A stretch of DNA of 64,000 nt from Cheilinus undulatus (taxonomy: Eukaryota > Chordata > Actinopteri > Labriformes > Labridae), in the NCBI RefSeq assembly GCF_018320785.1, contig NC_054879.1, forward strand, positions 45,498,698 through 45,562,697, in the 5' to 3' direction. Numbering within the stretch: position 1 is the first letter of the stretch; each line of letters starts with the position of its first letter. The translations under genes were made by a program, and so were the position numbers. The notes under the pieces are model-generated. The model was not told where the DNA came from and made no database searches. It saw nothing but the letters and a program-made list of their open reading frames with translations. Below, piece by piece: positions 46,674-61,400 of the stretch.

Positions 46674-46970
46674 GGTTTTTCAGGACGACTGTAAAGGATT
46701 CTGATGGTGCATGTATGTATGCTGTGCGATCAGAAATCTAAAGGGTTTATTAATTTTCATTTGATGCTTTGGTGATGACATCTTATGTAAGAACAGGTAT
46801 TTGAGCAGCAGATTAAATACATAAGAAGCTCAGGGCTTTATAATCCCACTGCCTATAATAACTAAGCTACCGTTAGGTATTAGAGCTTCAGTATGCTCAC
46901 CTCTGGAGTGAGGCGCCAGGCAGAGATGATTAACTACTTATATGTCTTAATATTCTCTGAATAAGATTGA

Positions 46971-46976
46971 AATAAA
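46971..46976 (+). terminator. ermn: ermn polyadenylation signal
   Basis: AATAAA about 300 bp after the ermn stop codon, followed by T-rich sequence (TTTATCTTCATCATTTTATTTATC). It is the first canonical signal after the stop. Confidence 0.6.
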
Positions 46977-49429
46977 GAGATCTCCACCTCTGGATCTTTA
47001 TCTTCATCATTTTATTTATCTTTCTTTACAAAATCTCATCTATCAATGTGTTGTTGAGACGTTTGATAACAGATTGGAATCACAGCACAGAATGTTTGAG
47101 CCAACGCTGCCCTCTAGTGACCAGAAAGAGTTCATACAACAATCTTCACAGCAAAACCCCCCTAAACCTTAATAACACAGTTTTAAACCAAAGAAGCAGC
47201 TGTTCACCAAAGTTCATCCTCAACAGAAATAGAGGAAGTAAAGAAATAAAGGTGTTCATCACTTTTACAAATTAACCTGTTTTACATAACATGTACTCTT
47301 GATTTAGTCCCAGCACACAAAAAATAAAGGAAAGGTCATTTTTACAACATAAATTTCGAGGCACTTTGGTAACAATCATCTGTTCTGCTGAAGGAACTTT
47401 TTCCCTTTTAATGTTTAAACATGCACATGGGCCCTTAATACCTTTTAATTTTATAATTATAAGGGTAATTACCCAGTAATTTCTCAAAAATAAGGAGGTA
47501 GATATCTTGTAATAAGTTAGCATTTTGCTAAATAATAGCTTGGAAATATGGTGGCAAATGGACGTATTTAGTAGTGCATTAATCAAGGAATTCCTTAAAA
47601 TTCTGTGTCAATTCTCTGCTAATCAGGTGGTATTTTTGCCCCAGCCCTAATACTACTTTAGCCCTAAAAATAGCCCTTTAATTACGTTAGCCAACATAAA
47701 TAAATTACCTGGGAATTATCAAGCAACTTGTACAGAAAATTATCATCTTATTTATGACAAATACTTAGTAAAATACCCCCTAATCATTAGCAAATTGACA
47801 CAATGTTATGAAGGCAAGCATAAGAGGTAAATTGAGGGTTAGTGTAAGGGTAGGGGGTTAGGGTAAAATACTACCCCACTGCAAAAGAATTGCCACATTA
47901 CCACGAGGGTTAGGGCTGCGTTAAAGGTCACATATTTTTGTTAGAAAGGCCTGAAAAAGTGATTTTTGCACAATACGTGACCTTTAATTTGACAGCTATT
48001 TTTAATTTTAGTCTCAGTTATTAGATTAAATGCCTTTCAGTTTAATTCACATTGTAGTCATCTCCACCCTTTAAAGTTTTACTCTTGATTTAGTTGATGA
48101 AAACTAAAAAAACATTTTAGTCTTTAATTGTAGTCCCAGCATTTATTCTCTTGCCTAAATCTAGTACCAAATCATGGTAGTGTGTTCTCTACACTCTGCA
48201 TAACCTGGGGTCCCTGCTTTCTACAGCAGAATAGATACAGATGCATCGTATATTGACAGATTTACCCAAGGTGGAGAAATATCATGGATTTTGAATGTCC
48301 GATGAAAACTAAATCACATTTTAGTCTAGTTTTAGTCATTTTGACGAAAACTAAACTTACTTTTAGTAAGTTTTATTCATCATAGATGTAGTTTTAGCAA
48401 GTCTTAGTCTCGTCTTTTCACGTGGATGTCGATCAACATTTTTAGTCATAGTTTTAGTCGACGAAATTAACACTGGGTTAAGTTAAGGGGTAGGGCTTAC
48501 GGTAAAGTACCATCCAACTGCAAAACAATATTACGAGGGTTGGGTCAGGGTAGGGGGTAAGGGTTAAAAAACCCACCCAATTATCAGGGAATTGCTATAA
48601 TATTACGAGAGTTTTCTTTATATTAGATTATTATTATTATTATCATTATTACTAGGTAAATACTTCCTAAATATTACAGAGTTATTAAATAGTAAAATGT
48701 CTTATTACTAGGTATTTACCACCTTAATCTTGAGCAGTTACTAGATAATTACCCCTTATTACTATAAAATTACTAGGTAAAATAAAGGGCCCACTAAAAT
48801 AAAGTGCTACCAAATTTTGTGCATGAATTCTGGGTTAGCTGATGTGTGAAGGCAGCAGAAATACTAACAAAATTCACCAGCAGGTGGGCAATTGGTGCCA
48901 CAAGTGACTCTGTGACATTCTTCTGTTTGCTGGCATCTTTGTCCCACTGTAAATTGCATCCAGTCACACATAGCTTTCTCATAAAGGTAAAAAACTGTCA
49001 AAATAGTGCCTGACTCTGTTCCCTCGTCCACCATCTAGGAATTCTAATACCCCTCCCCATCTGAGCAGGAAAACTTCAAGCCATGAGGGACGAACAATTT
49101 AGGGGGACTTCAACAGAAGGCTGTCTGGTAATCTTCAGGAGTGCATATGTGAAAAAGCTTCTGACATTCACTGTACATCCTAATTTTTTTCTGTATGCCA
49201 GTGTGGAGCACCTCTTGCAAAAACTAGCAAACTTAAGTCCAAATATTTGCATAGTTAAAGATGCTCCATTGTCTTTGGCATAAAGGTTTAAACTTAAAAG
49301 TCAGGACATTAGAATCATTGCACATCCCCACACCTTTTTGCTTCCCACCACACCTCAATACCTCAGCTTCTCCAGACAGAGGTGTTTAGTTTAGTGTTTA
49401 GAGTCCCTAAGGTGCACACTAAACTCACT
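46977..49429. repeat. ermn-galnt5 intergenic region, mostly degenerate repeats
   Basis: 47590-47910 and 48480-48790 have repeated GGGTTAGGG..AGGGTAGGGGGT and ATTACTAGGTAAATAC words and look like two parts of one repeat. The insert between them ends at about 48476 in GTCGACGAAATTAACACTG, a hAT-type terminus. A hairpin with TTAA at both ends sits at 47921-47987 (TTAAAGGTCACATATT and AATACGTGACCTTTAA). No gene is supported; galnt5 3' UTR extends into the right part by an unknown length. Confidence 0.5.
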
Positions 49430-52400
49430 TCAGCCCAATGGGAGAGTGTTGTAGTGTGTGAACTGCCACTTTTGGAAGGGGTTGGCAGGATCACACGGGC
49501 TGAGCTGAAAACTGTCACCCTTAGGCCTCGACTCCAGGCACATGTGGAGGGAAGTAAACTCTGCGATGAGGTGCTCCCCCTTTGTGGACAAAAAAACAGG
49601 AAACACAATCAAAGAACAAAGCTGTGCTCATTAGCCAAAGTCTGCTACACCCAATTTAAGCCGGGTATAGCAGACTTTGCTTCTCGTCGATTTGAAGGAG
49701 GCTGTTTTAAATAGATCTTAGTCTGAACTGACAAAGAAAACAAAGACAGCACACAGAGAACGTAACACGCCCAAGGTCAACCTACCAGAGCGGCCTTGGA
49801 GGATTTGTGGAACCAGCGGAGTTCAGGCTTTTTGCTGTCACAGGGTTGTAGAGCAAAGCTGTTGTTGTTGAACTGAGCTGCTATGCAGAGGTCCTGGTGT
49901 CGAATTTGCTTTATCCAGGTGTAATTGAAGTGTTGACTCTGAGAGAGAAACAAGAGTGAGGAGGATGTTATTGTGCTCGACGAACACTGAAAGAGTTTGA
50001 TGCATGGTTCAGTGAAGCTGCTCTGAATCCAAGAAAAGGCCTACATTAAGAAAGTTTTGGTTTCGTCTTTGAATCCACCCTTGTTTGTCCTGGCAAGGGT
50101 CCTGACTGCACTTATCCTGATCTGGGTCTATTCCTGGATGGTTCTGTTAGGCTCCTCCCATAATTACAACAGACATGAGGCCAAAATTCCACAGTGTGTG
50201 CATATTTGAAGAAAAATTGAAGAAACATGATACTTTTCTGCAGCTAAATCATTTTTTTCCACATGTAAAGTTCTGAAATGTCTACAAAATTTCAAGAAGG
50301 GCTGCCCTGTAAATCATTAATTGCTAATGTATACATGCACTTCAAAGCAGGGGACTAGCCCTTTAGGACAGGTGGGGATCTCATGATGATGGACATGCAG
50401 AAGGCAGAAAAGGCATACAAAGCAGGGATGGAAAGTTACTAACTACATTTACTCAAATGACTGTAAGAGGGCAGTTTTTTTGAGTGTGTTTTGAATTCAC
50501 ATACATTTTCTAGCGAATGTATATACCGTTGACCAATACATAAACTTTACACTGTCTGTAACACATTAGAAAATTTACCCTTAAGATATCTATTTTTGGA
50601 GCAATTAATTGCGTGCAGTGTCCGCTCGCTCACCCCCTCCCTCTGTCTTCATATTTACAGCACAAAGTCTCATTGTGTCTGTCCCGTATATATTCACCCA
50701 TTATTCTGCAACCTCTCTTCTCAAACATTAACTTCTACCATTGTTTAGTTTATGAATTTATGAAAAAACTTCATAAAGTTCTCGCGCTGGTGCTAATCAG
50801 GAACCAATTGACGTTGTCAAACTTCCTTGTGTAGATCACCTGTTTTAAAATCAGATCGTGGATGAAAATAAACACAATGAACATTTTAAGGTGATTTAGT
50901 AAAAGAAAGAAGCAAAATGGATGAGCTGCTGTGTGTGACGGGGGGGGGGGGTCAAGATCAGCTGGTTTATGCTAGTTTAAATTTGAGGGGAAGACCCCAA
51001 TAAAACAGACAGTTAACCCTCAGATCCTACTATGTCTGTTTTGAGGACATTCATCATTTTTATCATCATTTTTTTGAGTTAATAGTCACATTTTTATAGA
51101 TTGAGGCATCAAATTTGGCCAGAGTTATTATTTTTCTTCATATTAAAAAAAACAAACAAAAAAAACAAACAAAAAAAAATGTGTTGCCCATAGAACTCGA
51201 TTGACGTGAAATAACTCCATCCATCCTTGTTCGTCCGAAATCAGACAAATACTTCCATTAAAAACAAGTTTTTTGACTGTGTCTATGGCACCAAAACAAC
51301 TTATAGCAACTGTTTCTTTGCAGTCACTTGATCACCAGGGATCTACATTTCACCATTCCACAGTGATCCAGCAGATTGTGCCAGCGCACCATTTTAACCC
51401 CTTCAGCAGCGCACACATGGTTTTCCTTCCATGAACTCATACTCTTTGGAGTGCTATTTCACCCACTAAACATCATCAGAATTAAATGAACCGATTTGTG
51501 CCACTAGATATGGATGTCTGAGAGAGGGCTGCATGTGTAAGGAAAAGTTTGTGTGCTCCTATGTGTGTGCTTGAGTGTGAATCTGCATCTATGTTTACAA
51601 CCGGACATGCTGTAAGAGGAGTATTTACAGTTGAAAATGTTACTCCTGAGTTCTGCAGTCTGGGACTAAGAAAGGGGGACATTTGGACAATTTCAACTTT
51701 GCCCTCACTTCATAGCAAGTGGATGGACATGAATGAGGATGCACAGGGTCCTTTCGATCAATAGGTAAGAATATATCATATCTTGAATGTGCAGTAAATT
51801 TGTATCTGAGCGTAATTGGCATATTTGTGGTCACACTTTGGTTAGAGGCGGAAATGCGCATGTTCGTGATTCATATCCTTCATATATCCTCTGATTTTTT
51901 TATGCCTGTACATAAAATAAACCTAACATGAACAAATGCATTCGCTCGCATATGATTTGGTAGAGGAGGAGGCTCGAAAAAAGGATGGTAAAACTGGTGT
52001 GTTTTTCGCTCTGATAGACTCATCTGTTTAGCATGGACGCCATCTCACTGAATCCAAGTCATAGGCATAATGGACAATATCTGGCATAAAAAGGGTGTAA
52101 CATTGAATTTTTTTTTTTTTTTTTTTTTTTTAGTGGTCAGGGTTGAAGTTGTTGAAGAGATCTGAAGTACTGAAAGTAAAAAAAAATTGAAATGAGTATT
52201 TCATTAACACCTTTCTGCATGTCCATATTCTGGACAAACAAGGACAGATGGAGCTAAAAATTACAAGCGAGCAAGGGTTAATAAAGTGGGATTAATGTTA
52301 TGATGAAAATAATGAACCCACAGTGAATCCTTTAAAAAAAAGACAGATGGAATTTAAAATATTATTTTTTATCATCTGTGACAATGAATGTGATCATTAA

Positions 52401-55400
52401 AAGCAATGATCATTTCTGTGACTTTTTCAGATAAAAGTTAGTATTGCTGAAAGACACAGGTCTGTGGAAGTTTTTGGTATGTTAGCCTGGCATCTAACTC
52501 AGTGTTGGGGGGCCTCATATCAGAGTCTGCTTAGGGCCTCACTTTGGCCAGGGGCAGTCCTGATTTTACTGCAAACTCCAAAGCAGTAGCTCAGAACTAA
52601 TAGTAAACTTTAAATTAAACACGTTTTATTTTTACCATAGTAGATTTATAGACCTGCAATTTTACTTTTACTTAAGTAAATGTACTTTTACTTGAGTATA
52701 ATAGTCATGCACTTATCCCCACCTCTGAGATGAAGCAACAAAGTCCATCATTATGATGTGAATTCTTGTCTTTATAAAAATGCTATGTATAGTTTGACAT
52801 ATTAATAATATCAACAAAAGACTACAGAAGAACAGAGAGGAACAAAAACAAAGTAGTAACTTCACTTAATGCTCAAAGATCCCACCAGTCAGGATATAAA
52901 CTATCGACCCTCCCACTTGCATGGGTCAAATTTTCTAATCCATTTTCTGCTGTGCCCTCACATCAGCTAACGCCACTTTCACACTGAGGCTGTCTGTGTT
53001 CACACAAGGAGCTCAGCCTGAAAATTTGTGAAATTTGTTTGCTTTGTTTACACAGTGTTAAATGAGCGGTCTACTACTGCCACACCTACCTGCTTGTTCA
53101 GATCACAAATCTCAAATGACGCAGAGCCTTCCTGCACAGAGAGGCATTTTCTTAAGCCCCGGTTAAAGACCTGTGATGAAAAATAAAAGGATAAAAACAT
53201 TAGAGAGGTGAAGCAACGGCTCTACAGACATGTCTGCTCATTAGGATCTGCCCACAAAAAAGAGAAGGCTGTTCTATCCCTCATTGATTCTTTACAGAAA
53301 GCTTTCTCAGGCTTAAATGAACAAACATGCATTGTTCTCATCCAGCACAATCACGGTTTCTGTTTTGGATGTTTTTAAGACTTTCCCAGCAGAGACAACA
53401 CAGCAGCTTTATGGACAGAGAGTATAAACAGCTTTTGTTTTAAAGAGGCCTTTCATTAAAATGTAAACAAAGGTTAGGTATCCACATACCAGGCCTTCAG
53501 CTTTCGCTAATGGAGCCTCCATATCTGGATACACGTTATCCAGGTACCACTTGAAGCTCTTGCACTTCAGCCTCTTCCTCAGCTCAATCTGCTCTGTGAG
53601 GTTCCCAATGTTGATGTTTTTATTATCCAGCAGGTGGTGGTAGCCATGACCGTAGAAAAGATCCTTGTACTCATCCAGCCAGACCTCGGCCACCCTGGCC
53701 AGATTACGCTCCACGGTCTTCTGCCTGTTTTTGGGAAATTTGTAGGGATTCTGTCCTCGGAAGATGTGTCCCACTCGAGAGCAGGGGATGATCTCGATTT
53801 CCCCTCCGCACATCCAGATCTGTTTAAAAACAGACCCATAGGACAATAACGTAAGAGGGCGTTCCTTAACAGCTATTGTATCTGGAGTGATGATGTGAGA
53901 AACGCATGACTGCTAAACCTTAAATGAAATCTCCATGTTCTCTCCGCCCCAAACATCCAGGCCTGGGTCATAAGCGCCAAGCTCATAGAAGTATTTTTTG
54001 TCTATGGAGAAGAGGCCTCCAGCCATGACTGGACATCTGGAAGAACAAATCATAAAAGTGAAAATGCAGCAGAAATAATGTAAAAACAATTCTAAAAACT
54101 GACTCTATGATACCTGATGGGATCTGCAATGGTCATGTTGTTCTTCTTTATGTATTCCTCTGGTAATGGGCTCCAGCCAAACACCAGAGGCCATCTGAAA
54201 ATACCTCTTTGGAAGTTGTCAACCAGCATGTAACTGAGAAAGAGCCAGAACACGGATTTAAATAGGCTGTATAAAATTTGAATACATGATATGAGTGGCT
54301 ACTCTGCTGCTGCATCTTGTCACCTCATGTCTTTGTCACTGATGACTTCAATAACAGGGCAGGGCACCTTCCTGCGATCCAGGTAGACTCTCTCCAGCAG
54401 TGGCTCCAGCCAGCCCACGTTACATTCAACATGGGAGTCAAGGAAGGTAAGGACTTCACCTGTGTTAGAGGAGAACAAACATCCTGTTGCACTTAAACAA
54501 ACACACACTTAGATGCATGTTATCAATGTGGCCTTTATAGTACGTATGCTGGGTTCTTCAGCAGGCAGCTGTCTGTTCTTATAAGTAAACAGTATGTATA
54601 ACAGTGCATTGTTGCACTCTCTGTGAACTTCTGTTTTAATAAGTCAACCACGTTCTCTTGACCATTGACATTTCACCAACTTAAACGTTTGCTATTCACT
54701 TACAAATGTACAAAAAGTCTGGTTTTTATGACAGAGAGATGAAGTCAGAGTTTTGGTCGAGTCAACCAACAGATATTTGATTGATTAGAACGTTACATTT
54801 CTGTTTCTGTGTTAATTGATGCTTTAAGAAAAATGACAGCAACACCACAGGTACACTAAATACGGGTCACAGACTGTAGAAAATACTGGAAAAAGCATGA
54901 CTGGTGAAGGGGCTTTTGAGTCCAATGTGCAGCTGCCAACATAATGATAATGCTGTCTCAAAGTACATTTCTGTCAACCTAGAAACAGACAAGGAGGTGA
55001 AGCTGAGGTGGGTCTTAAGTCTTTTGATAAACAGCTACAGCATGCTGGCATGCAGATATACCAGTCATACCTCTAATAAAATATAAAATCAAGATTCTTA
55101 TTAGAGGCAAGTAAAATAAAGTAAGTTAGGTAGTAAAATAAACTTTTGGGAGCCTGATGGAGAAGAAAGAAGGGATAGAGAGCAAGATGGGGAGAAGAGA
55201 GGAGAAGAAAGAAGGGATACAGAGCAAGATGAGGATGATGAAGGAGAAGAAAGACAGGATAGAGGGCAATACGAGGATGATGAGGGGAAGAAAGAAGGGA
55301 TAGAGAGCAAGATGAGGATGATGGAGGAGAAGAAAGTGGGGAAAATGAAGGTTTTTTTGGAAGGTTGTGAATAGGAGGAGAGGTTTATAAAGAACAAAAA

Positions 55401-58400
55401 GTGGTGAAGAAATAAATATGCAGTATTGTAAACAATTTTCTTATGTGGGGGTTAGAAGGCTAAAATGGTATATTGTGTCATACTAAAGGAAGAGGCAAGT
55501 AAACACATTACATAATGTGAGGGAAAAAGTACAAACAATTTTAATCCATCCATCATAATAATAATGCTCATTAGGAAAATTACAGTTCAAAAGTAAATTA
55601 AAATGTGTGGATATTTGTAAAATGACACATTTTTTGCTTGGCTGGCCAGCTAAGGGGGCCCTGTGTAATTTTCTTTCTGGGGGCCGAAAATTCCTAGCTT
55701 CACTCCTGCAAAGCAAACCTCTTCCATCTGTGCCAAGGAAGTGTGCCATGCTTGAGCATGAAGAACACTAGTCAACACGAGTCAAAAAAGACATGTTAAG
55801 GCATGGCATACATTGCCTGCTGTGAGTGTGCCTGTAGAGTCATTTTCTTTACTGGAACCAGAGGATAAATCCTCCAAAGTGACCATTTAGATTATCTTTT
55901 GCTCCAACTTAAAAGCTTTACTTTAAGTTGCTATAAACTCTAGGACATTACTGAGGCCTTCTTGATTGTGGATACAGTTTTACACTCTGTAAATAGAAGT
56001 AGGGATGCATTATATTGGATTTTTATTGTTTTATTGAACTAAAAATTCAGTCCTGTGAACAAAATTTAAGGTTTGAGGATGAAAAAAAAACCAAACTTTT
56101 ATTTTCTAAAAACACACTTTAAAGTTTGAAGAATGAGGGTCCTGCTGGTCCAACCTAAAAGTCCACTTGTTAATTAGTATATATGGCCAAATTTAAGAGT
56201 TGATACATGCTGATATTCATGGTGAAAATACTGGATGTAAATATCAGCAGAAATTTTGATTTCTGCCAATACGGATGTTAGGCCAAAAAACAGAAGTGAA
56301 CAGAATTTAACAAGCGTTTATTGTAAGCACATTTACATCATGACCTTAACATTTGTTTGACCACCTCATATTTCCTGCTGAGCTATTTTTGAGCACTAAA
56401 GCTGCCCTGCAGCCCTTATTGTGTTCCTGGAATTCTGCTTCATTCTTGTCTTTTCTATACTATCAAACAATACGTAATATGGCTGTGCAGCGAGACAATC
56501 ATTCCACATTCCAGTAGTGCTGAAGTCTTGCTGTTACTCAGCTATAATCTGAATAATAGCTGTACATGACTCATCAGGAGGGGTCACGGGAACCAATAGC
56601 AGCCTTTAAATGTTAAGCACACATTTGTGTTGCCATTGCAATAATGACTATAACAGAGTCTGAGTACATGATCTGACATGTTTCTCTGAAATCTGTAGCT
56701 GTATTTATTTTTTCTTTTGTGTGGGGCATGCTGTTTCAACCAACAACTTTGTAAAGATATTGATGTATAAACCATACATTTAGAGTACGTATGGAAAAAA
56801 AGAGTATTAGTCATAGCAGTGGTTACCTTTGGCTACAGCTGCTCCAGCCATCCGGGCCCTGATCAGGCCCTGACGCTCCTTCAGACGAATGATTCGCACT
56901 TTAGGAAACTTGGACATGTACTTATCCAGCTTCTCCTTCAGATACTCTGCAGGAACATAGGAATGCATTTAATTTTACTGCAATAACACACCATCTGAAA
57001 GTTTAACATTCAGTGTTATAGTGCTTTTAAACTGAGCACAGACCTGCTGGAACCAGATAAGGGTAGTGCCTCTCTATGGCTAATCCTCCCTGTGTTTACT
57101 TTGGTATTGATATATTATGTGTTATCATGATCAGAAACTAAAAGTTAGACTAGCTTGAAAGACAGAAAAGCAAATATTTATATAAGTTAATAAAGAAACA
57201 GGATTCACCCTGTGGTAGTTTGTTTGTAAAGGAGCACTGTGAAGTTAGGCATCGGCGGCAATTCTTCATACTTTATATAATTTCTTTTTATCAGAGCTCC
57301 TTAATATTTAAAACTGAAAAACTTGTCTAACTCATATATAAACGGGAGGGATACTCGGCTTTCGCCCTCTTCTTCTCTGTCTGATCAGCTGCAGATAAAA
57401 TTTCATTGGATGTTTTGGGTGCTGAAGTCATTCTGCACCTTCAAGTTTTTCTTCAGAAATGTCAATAAATTCAAGCACACTACAGACTCTGCTTATCCTG
57501 AGTAAAGCAGCAAACAAATGTCAGGGAGTAATTCACAAATTATCAGAGGTCCACAGGTGATACTAATCCCATGCAAATAGCACTGGGTTTAAAAATATCT
57601 AATGCTTGTTTTGTCCCAAGTGAACTCCTCCCTCTTCAAGTGTTAGCCCTGTCACCATACGGAGGAAGAGACCCAGCCCCACTCACTCAGAGAGGCAGTC
57701 TGTACTGGTATAATAGTGGGAGTGTCATTGCAAGAATTCAACTGAATGAGAACCAACAGGCTTTACAGACAAGATTTTCTAAAGCCTAAATGCACAAATG
57801 TAACAACCAAATCAGCCATGTGATTCAGGGCATTACTTTAAATTGATTGCAGAATCTTGTTTCAGATGTTTTTTTCAGGTTAAATGATCTCGCTGCCTCA
57901 ATGAAACCAAAAGAGAGGAGCTGGGGAGGTGTGGAGGCAGACAGGGATTGGGGAGCTGAGGGATGAAGGACTTGCATCCAAAGAAAGCCTTTGGTTTTGC
58001 TTACACTGCAGTTAAAAGGGACTCATATCTGATTTCTTTCAGACAGTGTAAACAGAACAAGTCACATTGAATCTGATCTTTTCAAAACAGATTCAGGCTT
58101 TCAGATGTTGTTTATAAATCAGATACATATCGGATCTTTTGGAATGTGCCTGCAGTGTGAACAAAGCCATTGTTTTAATCTGAAAATCTGCTCTGATATT
58201 TGCCTTGTGAGCCTTTAAATCCACATAAAAATCTAACATGAAAAATGTTACTCAAGGCTCTCAAGCAATGCATTGTTTACAAAATAAACATTGATTAAAA
58301 TTTGACAATACACCTAAAATATGATAAAATATTTTTAGAGGAACATGCAAAAAAATTTGGGTCGGTCAAAATTAGGGCTGGGCAGTTAACCGCAAATTAG

Positions 58401-61400
58401 ATTAAATCACAATATGGCCTGTTGCTATTTACAAACCGCAGAAGCTGCACTATTTCTTTGACTTGCAAATGTGACAAAATACCAGTTTAATACATTCATT
58501 TTTGCAGCAGCAGATATTTTATGCACATTATTCAAACATTCAAGTGTAATTTGTTTAAGATGGTTTACAAAAATCCTCCTTTTTTGTTTAATGTATGCTT
58601 TTCTTAACCAAAACAAGTGACATAAAAATGAAAATCCCCTACAACAGGGGAAGAGTGAGCCTCCCCAAAAAGAAATTATTCATTCAGTGGACCCCCACCC
58701 ACAAAAACGATTCAAATTGAAAAAGAAATTAAACAACATTTCAAACATTTATGTCTAATCTTTAAACATTTTAACATTAATATATTTTGGATATTCTGGT
58801 TTGCAAATGTCCTTAAACATCTGCCTTTCCCCCTTATTCAGTTATAATGCCATTAAATACCCCTTTTTCTTATTTTTTGGCCATTTTACAACTTCTTTTT
58901 GCCCCTTTTTTCCACTTTTATCCCATTTTTGCCCATTTAAACTACCTTTCATTATTAAATATACCTTTTTTCCCAATGTTTTGCTCATTTTTGCTATGTC
59001 TTTTTGCTACTTTTTTTCCCAATTTTTGCCCTTATTTAACCATTTTTTTCCACTTGTCGACCATTTAAGCTATCCATTATCATTAAATACCACTTGTTTC
59101 CTGTTTCCCAAATTTTGCCTCTTCTTTTTGCCATTTTTTCCACCTCTTTGCCCTTTTTCATATTTTTTTTTCCACTTTTTGCCCATTTAGACTATCCTTT
59201 GCCATTACATACCACTTGTTTCCTCTTTTTTTGCCCATTTTTACCACTCTCGACTGCTTTTTGCCCATTTAAGTCACATTCCACTGATTTTCTTTTGTCA
59301 CTTCTCTCCCTTTTCTGCTACTTTCTGACCATGTTTCCACTTTTCTCCCCATTTTTGCCCCTTTTCACCCATTTTTTTGCTGCTTTTTGACCACTTTGCC
59401 ACCTTTAACCTATTTTAATTGCTACTTCAAGCTGTTTTTGCCACTTTTCACCTCTTAGATTGTGGCTCGTGCAAAGGTTTTTTTCAACAATTTGGCTCTT
59501 TGGTAGAGTAACACTGCTCTATAGCATAGTCCCTGTAGTAACTATAAGTCTATCCATTTAGCTCCATGCACAGCACAGGTTCAGAAAGCAAATCAACTTT
59601 TTTCTGGTTTATAGTTTCATGCCTCCCCTGAAGCTCTGTGGCGCCCCCCCCCCAGGGGAGGCTCGCCTCACACTTTTAAAACCACTGCCCTACAATAAAG
59701 CAATTGATAAAAAATTAGCAATACGAGCATAAAAATTGCAATTAGATTATTTTTTTCATTGTTTTGCCCTATTTTATTATATCTAATATTGATGAAGCTT
59801 AGCATTGTTTCACAGACATCACACCCCCAGCCACGATCAGCTGATAGTCAGGTGATACCAATTATCATCTCCAAGCTCTCACAGCCAATCACATCTCTTT
59901 CTCCCAAAACAGTGGTCTGTTTAAATATGGCGTGCCTCTCACTAATATTGCATTAATGCTGATGCACCACACTGCTGCTGGTAAAGCTTCACCTCCTCCA
60001 CCCCAGCCACCTCCTTTATAGCTCAAAGGTTGTTGCACCTTCATATTTAGATTCACGCTACAATGGATTAATTAAATCTGAAATAATTCCACAGTTTTCA
60101 ATAAAGGTCATCATACATGTACAGTGCTTAACAAATTTATTAGACCACCTGTCATATTTGTCTCAAAGACCATCCAGCATCATGAAGTGCTTTAATGTGG
60201 ACTCTTTCATTTTCAGTCAGCTCTCCAAGTTTTACCATTTTAAACAGGAATGAGGAATTTCAAACTGAATTCACCCAAATTTGAGCCAGCTCACTGGGCT
60301 TCTCTGAGCAGTCAGAAAGGAATCAGGCATAACATTCAACCACTAAAACTCGTTTTTCTCTTCAGGAATGCAAGTAAATCGCTATAATTTGACATATTAA
60401 TCAAGAAATATTAATGTGCTTTACTATTTTTTCTTTTTTTTTTTGTAAATCAGTAAATTTGACAATTCATGGATAACAATAATAATCATTAACCTGACAC
60501 GCCAGACGGATTTGTTTCACACATCCATCTGGGAAAGCTTCAATAGGAAACATCTGAGAAAAAGAAGAGGCTTTGAAAAAACTCAGAGTTTGATTGGGTA
60601 AATGTTCTGTCTGTCACATCTCTACTGGCCAATCAGAGCAACAAAACACGGGACGTAGCCGCTATCGAGCTGTGTGTGCACAGCTGCTGAGGAATAACGC
60701 GAAACATGCCGACTATAGACATGTCAGTACTCGACTTTTGTCGTTTTTGAAAAGAAAACAACTCACTGCTGTTCTTTGTTCTTCTTTTAACGAAGAAATG
60801 TTGTCAAGTTCTGATAAAACTGGCGCTTTAGCAGCATCCACGCTAATCTCTTCCTCCATAACTGCACCAGCTCTTGCTGCTGCCTGTTTACGTCACGACT
60901 CTGCTGAGTCGGAAAGTACTGCCCCTCGTCGCTGATTGGTCCTGTCACTTTCTAACCGGACCCAGGCGGTTCAGATGGGAACTTTGCAAGATGGATTCGC
61001 CAGTGAAAAACAAGGAAATGGACATATCCATCTGGTTTGCAAAGTTAAATAATGATATTTTAGCATTAAAAATATCATTTGGGTTAAAGAGCTTCTACAT
61101 GTTGGCTTATTAACCATTGCAGAAACATCAAAAATGATTTCGGTCATTACCAATGCTGTTAATTTAGGGCAGCTGTGGCATAAACCTTACTTTGGTTAGC
61201 GTTAGGGTGGTCTAATAAATTTGTTAAGCACTGTATATATGGGGGTTTCTAGCTAACGCTCCATGGAAAGTCAAAGCATGCTGCTTGACCAACACAGAGA
61301 GCATCTTTTGAGCAGAGCCTTCTCCACCAATTAAAACTGCATATTCATTTTAAAATAAAGCTGTTAAATGTATGATGAAAGCTCTTGACTGATATTAAAT

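Noticed and set aside
53409-53489. Extension of galnt5 exon 7 past 53490
   Set aside because: The frame stays open, but a consensus GTATGT donor at 53489 and the next exon starting at 53170 in phase 0 fit the family; the extra residues do not.
58801-59390. Phe/Pro/Leu-rich frames that look membrane-like
   Set aside because: T-rich minisatellite inside a hAT element with an exact target duplication.
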